DNA of 9,347 bases. Source: Sulfurospirillum sp. Its GTDB lineage: Bacteria; Campylobacterota; Campylobacteria; Campylobacterales; QNZT01. The position numbers and the translations under genes are program-made. The notes below the pieces were generated by a model. That model saw only the letters and a list, made by a program, of their open reading frames with translations, made no database searches and was not told the origin of the DNA. The first letter of the stretch is position 1, and each line of letters starts with the position of its first letter. Location of the stretch: assembly GCA_003978455.1 (NCBI GenBank), contig QNZT01000040.1:1-9347 (forward strand), in the 5' to 3' direction. Below, in pieces: positions 1 to 8,485 of this stretch.

Positions 1-3000
1 ATCATATCGGCGATATTGGGTCGTCCTTCGGAGATCTTCAGTACTTTCGTCGAAGGGATACCTACCGCTTCGAGCGCTTTGTGTGTCCCGCCCGTCGCGA
101 CAATCGAAAAGCCGATATCAATAAACTTCTGCCCCAGCTCTTTGATAAACTCTTTGTCGGTTTCGGTCAAGGAGATAAAGACTGTACCCTCTTTCGGCAG
201 GCGGTTGTCACTGGCACACTGGCTTTTGGCGAATGAGAGTGCAAAATTTTCACTGATCCCCATCACCTCTCCGGTCGACTTCATTTCCGGTCCCAGAATC
301 AGATCGGCGCCGGCGAGCTTTTTAAACGGAAAAACCGCTTCTTTGACCGAAACATGCGCTTTGATACGCGGTTTGTACACTTCTCCCTCTTTATAGACGA
401 CATGAAATGTATCGTAGAAATTGAGCGCTTCCACCAAATCACCTTGATACATCACCCGTGTCGCTACCTTTGCCAGCGGTACGCCGGTCGCTTTGCTGAC
501 AAACGGCACCGTACGGCTGGCACGCGGATTGACTTCGATCATATAGATCTCGTCATGATAGACAGCGTACTGGATATTGAGCAAGCCTTTGACACCCAGC
601 CCCAGTGCGATCTCTTTGGTTTTGATCTCGATCTCTTTTTGAAGTGCGTCGGAGAGGGAGATCGGAGGCAGCGAACAGGCACTGTCCCCGCTGTGAATCC
701 CCGCCTCTTCGATATGCTGCATAATCGCACCGATGTAGACCTCTTTTCCGTCACAGATCGCATCGACATCGATCTCGATTGCATGGTCGAGAAATTTGTC
801 CAGAAGTACCGGGGAGTCGTTGCTGACGCTTACCGCTTCATCCATATACTCCCGAAGCTCTTCATCGCTGTAAACGGTACGCATCGCACGTCCGCCCAGA
901 ACATAACTCGGTCTCACCAGCACCGGATAACCGATCTCGTTGGCGATTTTGAGGGCATCCTCTTTGTTGGTCGCAGTCGCATTGGCAGGCTGTTTGACAC
1001 CGATTTTTTGCATAAAAGCGGAAAACTTTTCACGATCTTCCGCCAGATCGATCACCTCAGCGGAGGTACCGATGATCTTCGCACCGATACGGGTCAGATC
1101 GCGTGAGAGTTTCAACGGTGTCTGTCCACCAAAGTGCACGATCACACCATCCGGATTTTCACGCTCTATGACGGTACGCACACCTTCGAAATTGATCGGC
1201 TCAAAATAGAGAATATCGCTGGTATCGTAATCGGTCGAAACAGTTTCAGGATTGCAGTTGTACATGATCGATTTGACACCCATATCGTTGAGCGCAAATG
1301 CAGCATGCACACAGCAGTAGTCAAATTCGATACCCTGTCCGATCCGGTTCGGTCCGCCGCCGATCACCATCACTTTGGTATCTTTCATGATGTTCTCTTC
1401 TTTTTCGATCGCAGAAACCGGTGTCGTCGAGTAGAGATAGGGTGTCAGTGCCTTGAACTCCGCAGCACAGGTATCGACTTCGTTGTACTCCAGTTTGATA
1501 CCAAGCTTCTGACGACTCGCATACACTTCATCTTCATGAACACCTGTCAGTTTCGCCAACATCGCATCGGAGAAACCGTAGGTTTTGGCATAGCGCAGTT
1601 TCTCTTTGTCACTGAATATCTCTTTGTCGATCTCTTTTTCAAAAGCGACAATCTCTTCGATCTGATACAAAAACCACGGATCGACTTTGCAGAACTCAAA
1701 CACCTCTTCGACGCTGTAGCCTCGTCTGAATGCCTCGGCGATATAGAGAATCCTCTCCGCATTGGGACGGCGAATCTCTTTTTGCAGCTGTGTATCATCC
1801 ACATCCACTTTCTCAAAACCTGCCAAATCCGTTTCAAGGGAGCAGAGCGCTTTTTGTACCGACTCTTTAAATGTACGACCGATCGCCATCGCTTCTCCGA
1901 CACTCTTCATCGAAGTTGTCAATGTCGAATCTGCACCCGGAAACTTCTCAAACGTAAAACGCGGCACTTTGGTGACAATATAGTCGATCACAGGTTCAAA
2001 ACTTGCCGCGGTACCGGTGATATCGTTGGTAATCTCATCCAGTGTATAGCCTACGGCAAGGAGTGTCGCCACTTTTGCGATCGGATAACCCGTCGCTTTG
2101 GACGCCAGTGCGGAAGAGCGGCTGACACGCGGATTCATCTCGATCACCGTCATACGTCCGTTTTTTGGATTGACTGCAAACTGTACGTTACTTCCGCCCG
2201 TATCGACACCGATCTCTCGTAAAATCGCAAACGAAGCGTTACGCATATGCTGATACTCTTTGTCCGTCAGTGTCAGTGCCGGCGCGACGGTGATACTGTC
2301 TCCCGTATGGACACCCATCGGATCGAAGTTTTCGATCGAACAGACGATGATGCAGTTATCTTCCCTGTCACGGATCACCTCCATCTCGTACTCTTTCCAT
2401 CCCAGCAACGACTCTTCGATCAGAATCTCACTGATCGGGCTCGCTTCCAGACCCAGCTGCGCGAGTTGCTTGTATTCGTCGATATTGTATGCCACGCCGC
2501 TTCCGCCGCCTGCCAGGGTAAACGAGGCACGGATAATCAGCGGGAAACCGATCTCTTCGGCTGCCTGCATCGCTTCATCCATGTTGTAGGCATATTTGCT
2601 TTTGGGCAGATCCATACCGATCTTGATCATCGCCTCTTTAAACGCCTGTCTGTCTTCCCCTTTCTGGATCGCTTCGGGATGCGCCCCGAGAAATTCCACA
2701 CCCTCGAGCATTCCTTTTTCATACATCTTCATCGCGACATTGAGCGCCGTCTGTCCGCCCATCGTCGGCAGTATGGCGTCGATCTTCTCTTTTTTGATGA
2801 TCTCGTAAATCACATCTTCATGAATCGGTTCGATGTAGGTTCGATCGGCAAATTCAGGATCGGTCATAATCGTCGCTGGGTTGGAGTTGATCAGAACAAC
2901 TTTATATCCGAGCTCTTTGAGTGTTTTGGCTGCCTGTGTACCGGAGTAGTCAAATTCACACGCCTGTCCTATGACGATCGGACCGGAGCCGATGAGCAGT

Positions 3001-3029
3001 ATTTTATGTATATCTTCACGTTTTGGCAT
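1..3029 (-). CDS. carB: Carbamoyl-phosphate synthase large subunit (C-terminus beyond window)
   Basis: CarB makes carbamoyl phosphate from bicarbonate, two ATP and ammonia channelled from the small subunit CarA, feeding pyrimidine and arginine synthesis in the cytoplasm. The frame is open from the ATG at 3029 to the left edge, about 1009 codons. The family is about 1,080 residues, so roughly 75-80 C-terminal residues lie outside. The internal duplication is clear. The first half has [10 protein letters not shown] (about residues 22-31), [10 protein letters not shown] (about 88-97) and a glycine-rich ATP-grasp loop near 170. The second half repeats these as [15 protein letters not shown] (about 555-570), HFGGQTP (about 630) and GGRAMRTVY (about 710). 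The visible end ([10 protein letters not shown] onwards, then ATGGT and EGRPNIADM) is the MGS-like allosteric domain, which binds UMP and ornithine in the E. coli enzyme. The start is preceded by CAGGGA about 7 nt upstream and by its own promoter-like element. Identity is near certain. Confidence 0.98.
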   Translation of the reverse strand, partial: MPKREDIHKILLIGSGPIVIGQACEFDYSGTQAAKTLKELGYKVVLINSNPATIMTDPEFADRTYIEPIHEDVIYEIIKKEKIDAILPTMGGQTALNVAMKMYEKGMLEGVEFLGAHPEAIQKGEDRQAFKEAMIKIGMDLPKSKYAYNMDEAMQAAEEIGFPLIIRASFTLAGGGSGVAYNIDEYKQLAQLGLEASPISEILIEESLLGWKEYEMEVIRDREDNCIIVCSIENFDPMGVHTGDSITVAPALTLTDKEYQHMRNASFAILREIGVDTGGSNVQFAVNPKNGRMTVIEMNPRVSRSSALASKATGYPIAKVATLLAVGYTLDEITNDITGTAASFEPVIDYIVTKVPRFTFEKFPGADSTLTTSMKSVGEAMAIGRTFKESVQKALCSLETDLAGFEKVDVDDTQLQKEIRRPNAERILYIAEAFRRGYSVEEVFEFCKVDPWFLYQIEEIVAFEKEIDKEIFSDKEKLRYAKTYGFSDAMLAKLTGVHEDEVYASRQKLGIKLEYNEVDTCAAEFKALTPYLYSTTPVSAIEKEENIMKDTKVMVIGGGPNRIGQGIEFDYCCVHAAFALNDMGVKSIMYNCNPETVSTDYDTSDILYFEPINFEGVRTVIERENPDGVIVHFGGQTPLKLSRDLTRIGAKIIGTSAEVIDLAEDREKFSAFMQKIGVKQPANATATNKEDALKIANEIGYPVLVRPSYVLGGRAMRTVYSDEELREYMDEAVSVSNDSPVLLDKFLDHAIEIDVDAICDGKEVYIGAIMQHIEEAGIHSGDSACSLPPISLSDALQKEIEIKTKEIALGLGVKGLLNIQYAVYHDEIYMIEVNPRASRTVPFVSKATGVPLAKVATRVMYQGDLVEALNFYDTFHVVYKEGEVYKPRIKAHVSVKEAVFPFKKLAGADLILGPEMKSTGEVMGISENFALSFAKSQCASDNRLPKEGTVFISLTETDKEFIKELGQKFIDIGFSIVATGGTHKALEAVGIPSTKVLKISEGRPNIADM

Positions 3030-3057
3030 AGATTTCCCTGGGTAATAAAATTGCGCT

Positions 3058-3066
3058 ATTATAGCA
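3058..3066 (-). promoter_or_regulatory. Extended -10 promoter element for carB
   Basis: On the minus strand the mreC-carB gap reads TGCTATAATAGCGC. It contains a perfect TATAAT (3063 to 3058) preceded by TGC, an extended -10. Sigma-70 promoters of Campylobacterota typically rely on an extended -10 and lack a conserved -35. Transcription would start near 3050, leaving a leader of about 20 nt before the carB ATG, with an AGGG Shine-Dalgarno inside it. The -10 also forms the core of an 11-bp perfect dyad, GCTATAATAGC (3065 to 3055), which may be chance or an operator. The promoter call is an inference from motif and position. Confidence 0.6.
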
Positions 3067-3071
3067 AATTA

Positions 3072-3875
3072 CTACTTTAGGGCATCGCTGAAAAGGGTAC
3101 TGTTTCGTTCGTTTATACCGGATGTGTGTACATCAACCGCATAGAAAAATTCGGGATTATTTAGTTCAATATAAGGTTTCACCAGTGCCATTTTATAGAG
3201 TGTGGTTGTCCGCACATGAACTACTTCACCCACCTTGACACCTTCATAAAATATGTTGTCATTTCCACTCGTCACCACCTCGTCTCCAACCTGTATATCA
3301 GCATAAGAAGGTATATATTTTATACGAAGAAAATCTTTATCTCCAAATACAACACCCAGATGCTTTTTTTTACCTATTTCGACTGAAAATATCATTTTAG
3401 GATTATTTAAAAGTCGGCCGATCGGCTTACCCTCTTTTTCATCCACGATACCGGCGGCAAATCCTTTGTATAGCAACCCGTAAATCAGAGTTTGATTATA
3501 GTCTGGGAAGTCAAGCCACATTGTACTGAAATCGCCTAATGTTACATAAGAAAGTGCTTGCACAGGGTAAAGACCAGGCTCATATGGTGCCAGCCCCTTC
3601 TCTTCGAGAAAATGGTTCAGTTTAGAAGCGAAAGCGACGGAGAGTGTCGCTGTTTTCTGACATATCTTCAACTCTTTTTGCAATGCCGTGATTTGCTTTT
3701 TCTGGTTGATCAATGTTGTAAATTTTTTTGTGATATTCTCTTTTTTGTGCAGTATATAAGATTTGATAGCAAGGGGAAGAGAGAGAACCTTCTCCCTGAT
3801 ATCGGGGCTGTAGTTTATGGATATATACAATATCCCTGCGATCAACGCAACAAACAGAAACCTTTTTTTAATCAT
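3072..3875 (-). CDS. mreC: Rod shape-determining protein MreC
   Basis: MreC is an inner-membrane bitopic protein. Its periplasmic part scaffolds the elongasome and activates PBP2/RodA for lateral wall synthesis, linked to MreB inside. The 267-residue product has a short basic cytoplasmic start (MIKKR), one membrane segment at about residues 6-22, a helical, probably coiled-coil stretch at about 45-75 rich in Lys, Gln and Glu, and a beta-rich C-terminal half. The MreC signature is visible there as VGDEVVTSGNDNIFYEGVKV (196-215). The length is in the usual range. The ATG overlaps the last 8 bases of mreB (CATGATTAA) and has no good Shine-Dalgarno, so translation is probably coupled to mreB. The coding sequence looks more AT-rich than mreB or carB, which fits weaker constraint on this variable protein. 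No mreD follows; carB is next. Confidence 0.95.
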   Translation of the reverse strand: MIKKRFLFVALIAGILYISINYSPDIREKVLSLPLAIKSYILHKKENITKKFTTLINQKKQITALQKELKICQKTATLSVAFASKLNHFLEEKGLAPYEPGLYPVQALSYVTLGDFSTMWLDFPDYNQTLIYGLLYKGFAAGIVDEKEGKPIGRLLNNPKMIFSVEIGKKKHLGVVFGDKDFLRIKYIPSYADIQVGDEVVTSGNDNIFYEGVKVGEVVHVRTTTLYKMALVKPYIELNNPEFFYAVDVHTSGINERNSTLFSDALK

Positions 3876-4905
3876 GCAGAGAAATGCTTTGTAAGAGCTC
3901 TATCTCCTCTAGCATACGCCCTGTTCCTTTTGCCACGGCAAGCAGTGGCTCTTCTGAAACAAAAACCGGCAATTTGACAATCTTGCTCAGATAGCTGTCC
4001 AGACCGCGAATCAGTGCACCCCCGCCTGTAAGCACAATACCGTTTTCCACGATATCCGATGCCAGATCGGGAGGTACTACTTCCAGGATCTCTTTCACTG
4101 CGGCAGCGATATCTTTCAGAGGTTCTGTGATCGCTTCACGTACCTCTTTACTCGAAATCTCAAGACTCTTCAAAAGTCCCGTAACCTGATCGCGCCCTTT
4201 GATCGTCATCTTCATCTCTTTTTCGGGAACCACCGCTGTACCGATCTCTATCTTCACCTCTTCCGCTGTTCTGTCACCGATCAGCAGATTGAATTTTTTC
4301 TTGACATAATCCACAATCGCCTGATCGAATTTGTCACCGCCGACACGGATTGACTTGCTTCGTACCAGACCGCCCAGAGAGATAACACCGATCTCTGTCG
4401 TACCGCCGCCGATATCGACAACCATATTTCCTTTTGGATCCTGGATCGGCAAACCTGCACCGATCGCTGCGGCTTTAGGCTCTTCGACAAGGATAACATC
4501 TCTCGCACCGGCATTCATAGCGGACTCTTTGACTGCCTTGCGCTCCACCTGTGTCAATCCATACGGGATACAGATAATCACACGAGGACGGATAAAATTG
4601 TTTCTTGAGTGAGATTTCTGGATAAAGTATTTGATCATCTTTTCAGTTACTTCAAAGTCTGCAATCACACCCTCTTTCAGAGGTCGAATCGCTTCTATAT
4701 CGCCCGGTGTTTTTCCCAGCATCTCTTTGGCTTCTTTACCGACGGCCAGTAGCTTTTTACGCCCGCCCTTTCCAATCTGTACTGCGACAACGGAGGGTTC
4801 GTTGATCACAATCCCCTTCCCTTTCACCAGTACGATGGTGTTTGCAGTACCCAGGTCGATACTCAGATCATTGGAAAACAGTCCTAAAATCTTACTCAAT
4901 AACAT
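3868..4905 (-). CDS. mreB: Rod shape-determining actin homologue MreB
   Basis: MreB is a bacterial actin that polymerises on ATP at the inner face of the cytoplasmic membrane and guides the elongation machinery. The product is 345 residues, the normal length. The actin-fold nucleotide site is complete: phosphate-1 loop IDLGTANTIV (16-25), the EEPKAAAIGAG segment (141-151) containing the presumed catalytic glutamate, phosphate-2 loop VDIGGGTTEIGVISLGG (163-179) and the adenosine motif GIVLTGGGALIRG (289-301). The N-terminus [10 protein letters not shown] is hydrophobic with a lysine, resembling the membrane-binding amphipathic start of other MreBs. The ATG overlaps the clpX stop by one base (TAATG), implying translational coupling; a weak AAAGAG lies about 8 nt upstream. 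It is followed by mreC with an 8-nt overlap. The protein starts exactly where homologues do. Confidence 0.98.
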   Translation of the reverse strand: MLLSKILGLFSNDLSIDLGTANTIVLVKGKGIVINEPSVVAVQIGKGGRKKLLAVGKEAKEMLGKTPGDIEAIRPLKEGVIADFEVTEKMIKYFIQKSHSRNNFIRPRVIICIPYGLTQVERKAVKESAMNAGARDVILVEEPKAAAIGAGLPIQDPKGNMVVDIGGGTTEIGVISLGGLVRSKSIRVGGDKFDQAIVDYVKKKFNLLIGDRTAEEVKIEIGTAVVPEKEMKMTIKGRDQVTGLLKSLEISSKEVREAITEPLKDIAAAVKEILEVVPPDLASDIVENGIVLTGGGALIRGLDSYLSKIVKLPVFVSEEPLLAVAKGTGRMLEEIELLQSISLHD

Positions 4906-6131
4906 TATGCACTCTTTTTCTGTGGTTTTCTGTAGATAGGTTTTGCCTCTTTGCTGATGACACCTTTAGTGATAATCACCTCATATCCCGCAAGCTCCGG
5001 AAGTTCATACATGATATCGACCATAATCTCTTCCATTATCGTTCGAAGACCCCTTGCACCTGTCTTTCGTTTCAGTGCAAGTTCTGCGATGGCAAGCAGC
5101 GCCTCATCTTCAAATGTCAGAACAACATCGTCTATGGCGAACAGTTTTTTATACTGCTTGACGATAGAGTTTTTAGGCTCTGTCAAGATTCTGACCATAT
5201 CTTCTTTGCTCAGTTCTTTTAGTGTCGCAACAGAGTGGAGTCGCCCGATCAGTTCGGGAATAAGTCCGTAATGTACCAGATCGTCCGGCTCTACCATAGA
5301 GATAAGATCCGCATCCTCTTTTTTGCCTCGCTTGTCCTGACCGAATCCGAGTACATTGCCGCCCAGACGCTTTTTGATAATCTCATCCAACCCATCAAAT
5401 GCTCCGCCGCAGATAAACATAATATTTGTAGTATCGATTTGTGCGAACTCCTGATTGGGATGTTTTCTGCCGCCCTTGGGTGAAATGTTTACCTGAGAGC
5501 CTTCGATGATCTTCAAAAGAGCCTGCTGTACACCCTCGCCCGAAACATCTCTGGTGATGGAGCGGTTTTCTCCCAGTCTGGCGATTTTATCGATCTCATC
5601 GATAAAGACGATCCCCTGCTCTGCTTTTTTGATATCATTGTCAGCAACCTGCAAAAGTCTGGTCAGAATGTTTTCCACATCTTCACCGACATAACCGGCT
5701 TCTGTCAGACTGGTGGCATCGGCGATAGCGATAGGCACATCGAGAAACTTTGCCAATGTCTGCGCCATCAGTGTTTTACCACTACCGGTCGGTCCGATAA
5801 ACAGTACATTTGACTTCTGAATCTCCGTATCGTCACCAACGATCGTATGTTGCTTGAAAATTCTTTTATAGTGGTTATAGACACTGACAGCGAACACTTT
5901 TTTCGCTTCATCTTGTCCGATCACATACTCGTCGAGTACTTTTTTCAACTCTTTGGGTGTGAAAAGCTCCATATCGAGTTCAGATTCACTGCTCTCTTCA
6001 CCTTCATCACCGAAAAAGATTTTGTATGCCGAGACAACACAATTTTCACAAATATAGATATCCTCTCCGGCTAGCAGCCTGTTATCGACACTCTCCGGGG
6101 CACTACAAAAACTACACACTTTTTTTGACAT
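4905..6131 (-). CDS. clpX: ATP-dependent Clp protease ATP-binding subunit ClpX
   Basis: ClpX is the hexameric AAA+ unfoldase that recognises tagged or damaged proteins and feeds them to ClpP. From the chosen start it has 408 residues. The N-terminal zinc-binding domain has C6, C9, C28 and C31. The AAA+ core shows Walker A GPTGSGKT (113-120), pore loop GYVG (147-150), Walker B IVFIDEID (174-181), the ClpX-specific RKH loop (222-224), arginine-finger segment LIGRL (295-299) and sensor 2 KTGARGLR (356-363). The ClpP-docking tripeptide is LGF (261-263) rather than the E. coli IGF. I chose the ATG at 6131 because MSKKVCSFC matches the family start and AGAGGA lies 9-10 nt upstream. An in-frame ATG at 6149 would add six residues and overlap lpxA by 14 nt. 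The lpxA stop is 4 nt upstream of this start. No clpP is in the window. Confidence 0.98.
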   Translation of the reverse strand: MSKKVCSFCSAPESVDNRLLAGEDIYICENCVVSAYKIFFGDEGEESSESELDMELFTPKELKKVLDEYVIGQDEAKKVFAVSVYNHYKRIFKQHTIVGDDTEIQKSNVLFIGPTGSGKTLMAQTLAKFLDVPIAIADATSLTEAGYVGEDVENILTRLLQVADNDIKKAEQGIVFIDEIDKIARLGENRSITRDVSGEGVQQALLKIIEGSQVNISPKGGRKHPNQEFAQIDTTNIMFICGGAFDGLDEIIKKRLGGNVLGFGQDKRGKKEDADLISMVEPDDLVHYGLIPELIGRLHSVATLKELSKEDMVRILTEPKNSIVKQYKKLFAIDDVVLTFEDEALLAIAELALKRKTGARGLRTIMEEIMVDIMYELPELAGYEVIITKGVISKEAKPIYRKPQKKSA

Positions 6132-6135
6132 TTGT

Positions 6136-6915
6136 CTATTTCCTCTCATATGGTATTCCGCGCTGTGTATCCAGTATAAACTGACACAACTGTTTTACTT
6201 TACTATTTTCACTCTCCAAAAGCAATGCCCGGGCAGCATCTTTCATGCCCCTATCGCCTCTGAATATCTTTTTATAGGCTTCACTGAGTGCGTTGATATC
6301 CTCTTTGCCCATTCTACGGCGAAGTCCTACGATATTGAGACTCCGAACCATCGCCCGGTTTCCCTCTGCCAGGCAAAAAGGAGGAATATCCTGCGCCACG
6401 GCACTCGCACCTCCGATCATCGCATGATCACCGATTTTGACAAACTGATGCACGGGCGTATAACCGCCGATCACGACATGGTCGCCAATCTCCACATGAC
6501 CCGCCAGGGCGGCATTGTTCGCCAGGATGTTGTGGCTTCCGATCACACAGTCGTGGGCGACGTGGGTATATGCCATAAAAAGGTTGTTGTCCCCTATCGT
6601 CGTCACCCCTTTGTCATCTTCCGTGCCCGGATTGAAAAAGGTGAACTCTCTGATCGTATTGTTTTTGCCGATCACCAGCTTCACATCGCCGCCGCGAAAT
6701 TTCAGATCCTGAGGTATCGATCCGATCGCGGCATTTTGAAAGATTTTCGTATGCTCGCCGACTTCCGTATGTCCGTGAATCTGCGCTCCCTGTCCTATCA
6801 CAACACCCTCTGCAAGAACGGCTTTCCCCGATACAAACGCATAGGGTCCGACAACTGCACTATCTGCTATCGTTGCGCCCTCTTCGACGATTGCGGTCGG
6901 ATGGATATTCGACAT
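6136..6915 (-). CDS. lpxA: Acyl-ACP:UDP-N-acetylglucosamine O-acyltransferase LpxA
   Basis: LpxA catalyses the first step of lipid A synthesis, moving a 3-hydroxyacyl chain from ACP to the 3-position of UDP-GlcNAc (or of the 3-amino analogue in some Campylobacterota), in the cytoplasm. The 259-residue length is typical (E. coli 262). The first two thirds are left-handed beta-helix hexapeptide repeats ([20 protein letters not shown] and on). The catalytic histidine is H121 in THVAHDC, equivalent to E. coli H125. H140 in AGHVEIGD and H156 in PVHQF match E. coli H144 and H160. G169 matches the E. coli ruler residue G173, which goes with C14 acyl chains. The C-terminal helical part includes [18 protein letters not shown]. 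The ATG is 2 nt after the fabZ stop, with GGA about 9 nt upstream inside fabZ. lpxB and lpxD are not nearby. Confidence 0.98.
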   Translation of the reverse strand: MSNIHPTAIVEEGATIADSAVVGPYAFVSGKAVLAEGVVIGQGAQIHGHTEVGEHTKIFQNAAIGSIPQDLKFRGGDVKLVIGKNNTIREFTFFNPGTEDDKGVTTIGDNNLFMAYTHVAHDCVIGSHNILANNAALAGHVEIGDHVVIGGYTPVHQFVKIGDHAMIGGASAVAQDIPPFCLAEGNRAMVRSLNIVGLRRRMGKEDINALSEAYKKIFRGDRGMKDAARALLLESENSKVKQLCQFILDTQRGIPYERK

Positions 6916-6917
6916 CG

Positions 6918-7367
6918 CTATTTATCCACGATCATTGCTTTGAGATCCGCTTCGGTAGTCAGTTTACCGTCCACATAGGCTTCCCCGCGCAACATCCAGA
7001 TATTTCCGCGGTGCTTCGTCACAGTCAGTTTGTACTCAAGACGATCTCCCGGTCTCACCGGTGCCCTGAATTTACAGTTATCGATACTCATAAAATAGAC
7101 TACTTTATTGTCGATATCTTCCTGGTCTTCTTCGCTCATACTTTTAAATGCGAGTATTCCGCCTGCCTGCGCCATTCCCTCCACAATCATCACACCCGGA
7201 TAGATCGGATGTCCGGGGAAGTGTCCCTGAAAGACATTTTCACTGATCGAAACATTTTTATAAGCATCGATAAACTTTCCCTCTTCCATCTCCACTACTC
7301 TGTCGATTAGTAAAAAAGGAAAGCGATGGGGGAGGATTTTCTGAATTTCAACTACGTCCATTAACAA
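6918..7367 (-). CDS. fabZ: 3-hydroxyacyl-[ACP] dehydratase FabZ
   Basis: FabZ dehydrates (3R)-hydroxyacyl-ACP to trans-2-enoyl-ACP in type II fatty acid synthesis, a cytoplasmic hot-dog-fold enzyme. The signature is clear: [12 protein letters not shown] near the N-terminus, the active-site region [12 protein letters not shown] with the catalytic histidine H49, and the catalytic glutamate E63 in VEGMAQAGG. The 14-residue spacing matches characterised FabZ enzymes. Length is 149 residues from the TTG at 7367, or 147 from the ATG at 7361. Homologues begin like the ATG form ([13 protein letters not shown]). However, the only good Shine-Dalgarno, GGAG at 7378-7375, sits 7 nt before the TTG and 13 nt before the ATG, so I list the longer form. 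lpxA follows after 2 nt; both enzymes use 3-hydroxyacyl-ACP. Confidence 0.97.
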   Translation of the reverse strand: MLMDVVEIQKILPHRFPFLLIDRVVEMEEGKFIDAYKNVSISENVFQGHFPGHPIYPGVMIVEGMAQAGGILAFKSMSEEDQEDIDNKVVYFMSIDNCKFRAPVRPGDRLEYKLTVTKHRGNIWMLRGEAYVDGKLTTEADLKAMIVDK

Positions 7368-7396
7368 GGCTTAACTCCAACTCTTAAGATAGATCA

Positions 7397-7402
7397 ATTT
7401 TA
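7397..7402 (-). promoter_or_regulatory. Possible -10 element upstream of fabZ
   Basis: The minus strand reads TAAAAT at 7402 to 7397, overlapping the queH stop codon, about 30 nt before the fabZ start. The 32-nt queH-fabZ gap is the largest inside the bcp-to-mreC run, so a secondary promoter here is plausible. It lacks the TGn extension (AGC precedes it), so this is a weak motif-based call. The whole run may equally be read through from the bcp promoter. Confidence 0.25.
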
Positions 7403-8485
7403 GCTGAAAGTTGCTAAATACTCTCTGACATCCTCGTAAATATGGGCATCGAGATAGAGTTGGTGCGGTTCGTTTTGATCAATATCTTCAAGTACAACTA
7501 CCGGTGTCAAAGAAAAAAAGTTATAAATAATTTTACTTCTTGCAGTCATTTCTGCATCAAAGGTAGGTGGATTTTTGATAATATCTTGAATATTATTATA
7601 AGTTTTACCAATTAATTTATTAAAAAGAAATAGCGGCAAAATCACAATATCTTCCCGGTTGGTAAAGTAAATATCTTCTATTTTGTCAACGATACGAAAT
7701 TTTGTAAATTTTCTTTTAAGTGTGGAGTATGGTAGAAGATAAGAGGGAATCACCTCACCTCCTCTCTTTACATAGGCGCGCAAAAGTCTGTAGTTAAGAA
7801 ACTTTTCCCGGACGATTTTATACTTTTTGCCTTCGTCCTCCAGTGCCATCCGACGGGTATAAAGTGCGATACGATCTTCGATCGATTCGGGCTGTATCTG
7901 TCCGGAAAGAGGAGAAAAGAGTTCATCTGCCAGACGCCGCTGCTGATCTCTCTGCATCGTCAGGGCATAGAGACAACCACAGTAATCCTGATGATAGAGC
8001 TTCTCCTCTTTCGCCATCGCGAACTGCTCCTGTGTACCGCCCTTGACACGAAAATCAGGTGCAACGAACTCCACTCCGTACTTTTCCTGCATCACCCTGC
8101 CCGCTTCACGTAGCTGATCGAGTGATTTTTTAGGACTTGTCAGAAGTGTTGTCGTGATCTTCGCTTCCCCAAGCTCTGCGGCTTTGCGGGCTGTACTCTC
8201 CAAGCGGTTGTCAAAGCAGAAGTCACACCGAAGCCCTTTTTCCGGCTCGTTTTCCAATCCCCTGACCGCTTCGATCCACCCTTCGTAGTCATACTCCCCT
8301 TCGATCAGATCGATACCCAGTTTTTTACATGAACGCTGCACGTCCAGAAGGCGCAGCCGGTATTCACTGTAGGGATGGATATTAGGATCGTAAAAGTAGC
8401 CGGTCAGTTTCTCATCCGGATAAGCTTCATGAAGCTTCTGTAAAAAGTAGTGGCTATCGACAGCACAGCAGATATGCACCAGCAT
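7400..8485 (-). CDS. queH: Epoxyqueuosine reductase QueH (DUF208 family) with C-terminal extension
   Basis: QueH is the non-orthologous replacement for QueG. It reduces epoxyqueuosine in tRNA to queuosine, the last step of this wobble-base modification, using an iron-sulfur cluster and an extra metal. The N-terminal part (about 1-190) shows the family cysteines: the CC pair C6-C7 in VHICCAVD, the CxxC C87/C90 in GLRCDFCFDNR, and the CxC C169/C171 in YCGCLYAL. It also has YFYDPNIHPYSEY (30-42) and TTTLLTSPKKS (111-121). QueH of other phyla is, as I recall, about 190-220 residues. This 361-residue protein carries a further 165 or so (from about 195 to 361), mixed Lys/Arg and hydrophobic, with no motif I recognise and no cysteines. 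Its coding DNA (about 7500-7740) is clearly AT-richer than the N-terminal half. The ATG overlaps the bcp stop by one base (TAATG), suggesting coupling. Assignment to the family is firm; the extension is unassigned. Confidence 0.9.
   Translation of the reverse strand: MLVHICCAVDSHYFLQKLHEAYPDEKLTGYFYDPNIHPYSEYRLRLLDVQRSCKKLGIDLIEGEYDYEGWIEAVRGLENEPEKGLRCDFCFDNRLESTARKAAELGEAKITTTLLTSPKKSLDQLREAGRVMQEKYGVEFVAPDFRVKGGTQEQFAMAKEEKLYHQDYCGCLYALTMQRDQQRRLADELFSPLSGQIQPESIEDRIALYTRRMALEDEGKKYKIVREKFLNYRLLRAYVKRGGEVIPSYLLPYSTLKRKFTKFRIVDKIEDIYFTNREDIVILPLFLFNKLIGKTYNNIQDIIKNPPTFDAEMTARSKIIYNFFSLTPVVVLEDIDQNEPHQLYLDAHIYEDVREYLATFS

Noticed and set aside
354..3080. Three long open frames on the plus strand (354-1106, 1134-2222, 2247-3080) of 250-362 codons
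   Set aside because: They lie opposite carB, whose conserved motifs run the full length on the minus strand. Their products are rich in Asp, His, Phe, Arg and Cys, have no recognisable domain and no ribosome-binding site; they are antisense shadows.
6132..6149. Longer clpX start at ATG 6149
   Set aside because: It would add six residues absent from the family and place the AGAGGA ribosome-binding site inside the coding region. The ATG at 6131 is spaced correctly and matches homologues.
6424..7310. Plus-strand frames of 145-184 codons opposite lpxA and fabZ
   Set aside because: Same shadow pattern, opposite genes with complete catalytic motifs.
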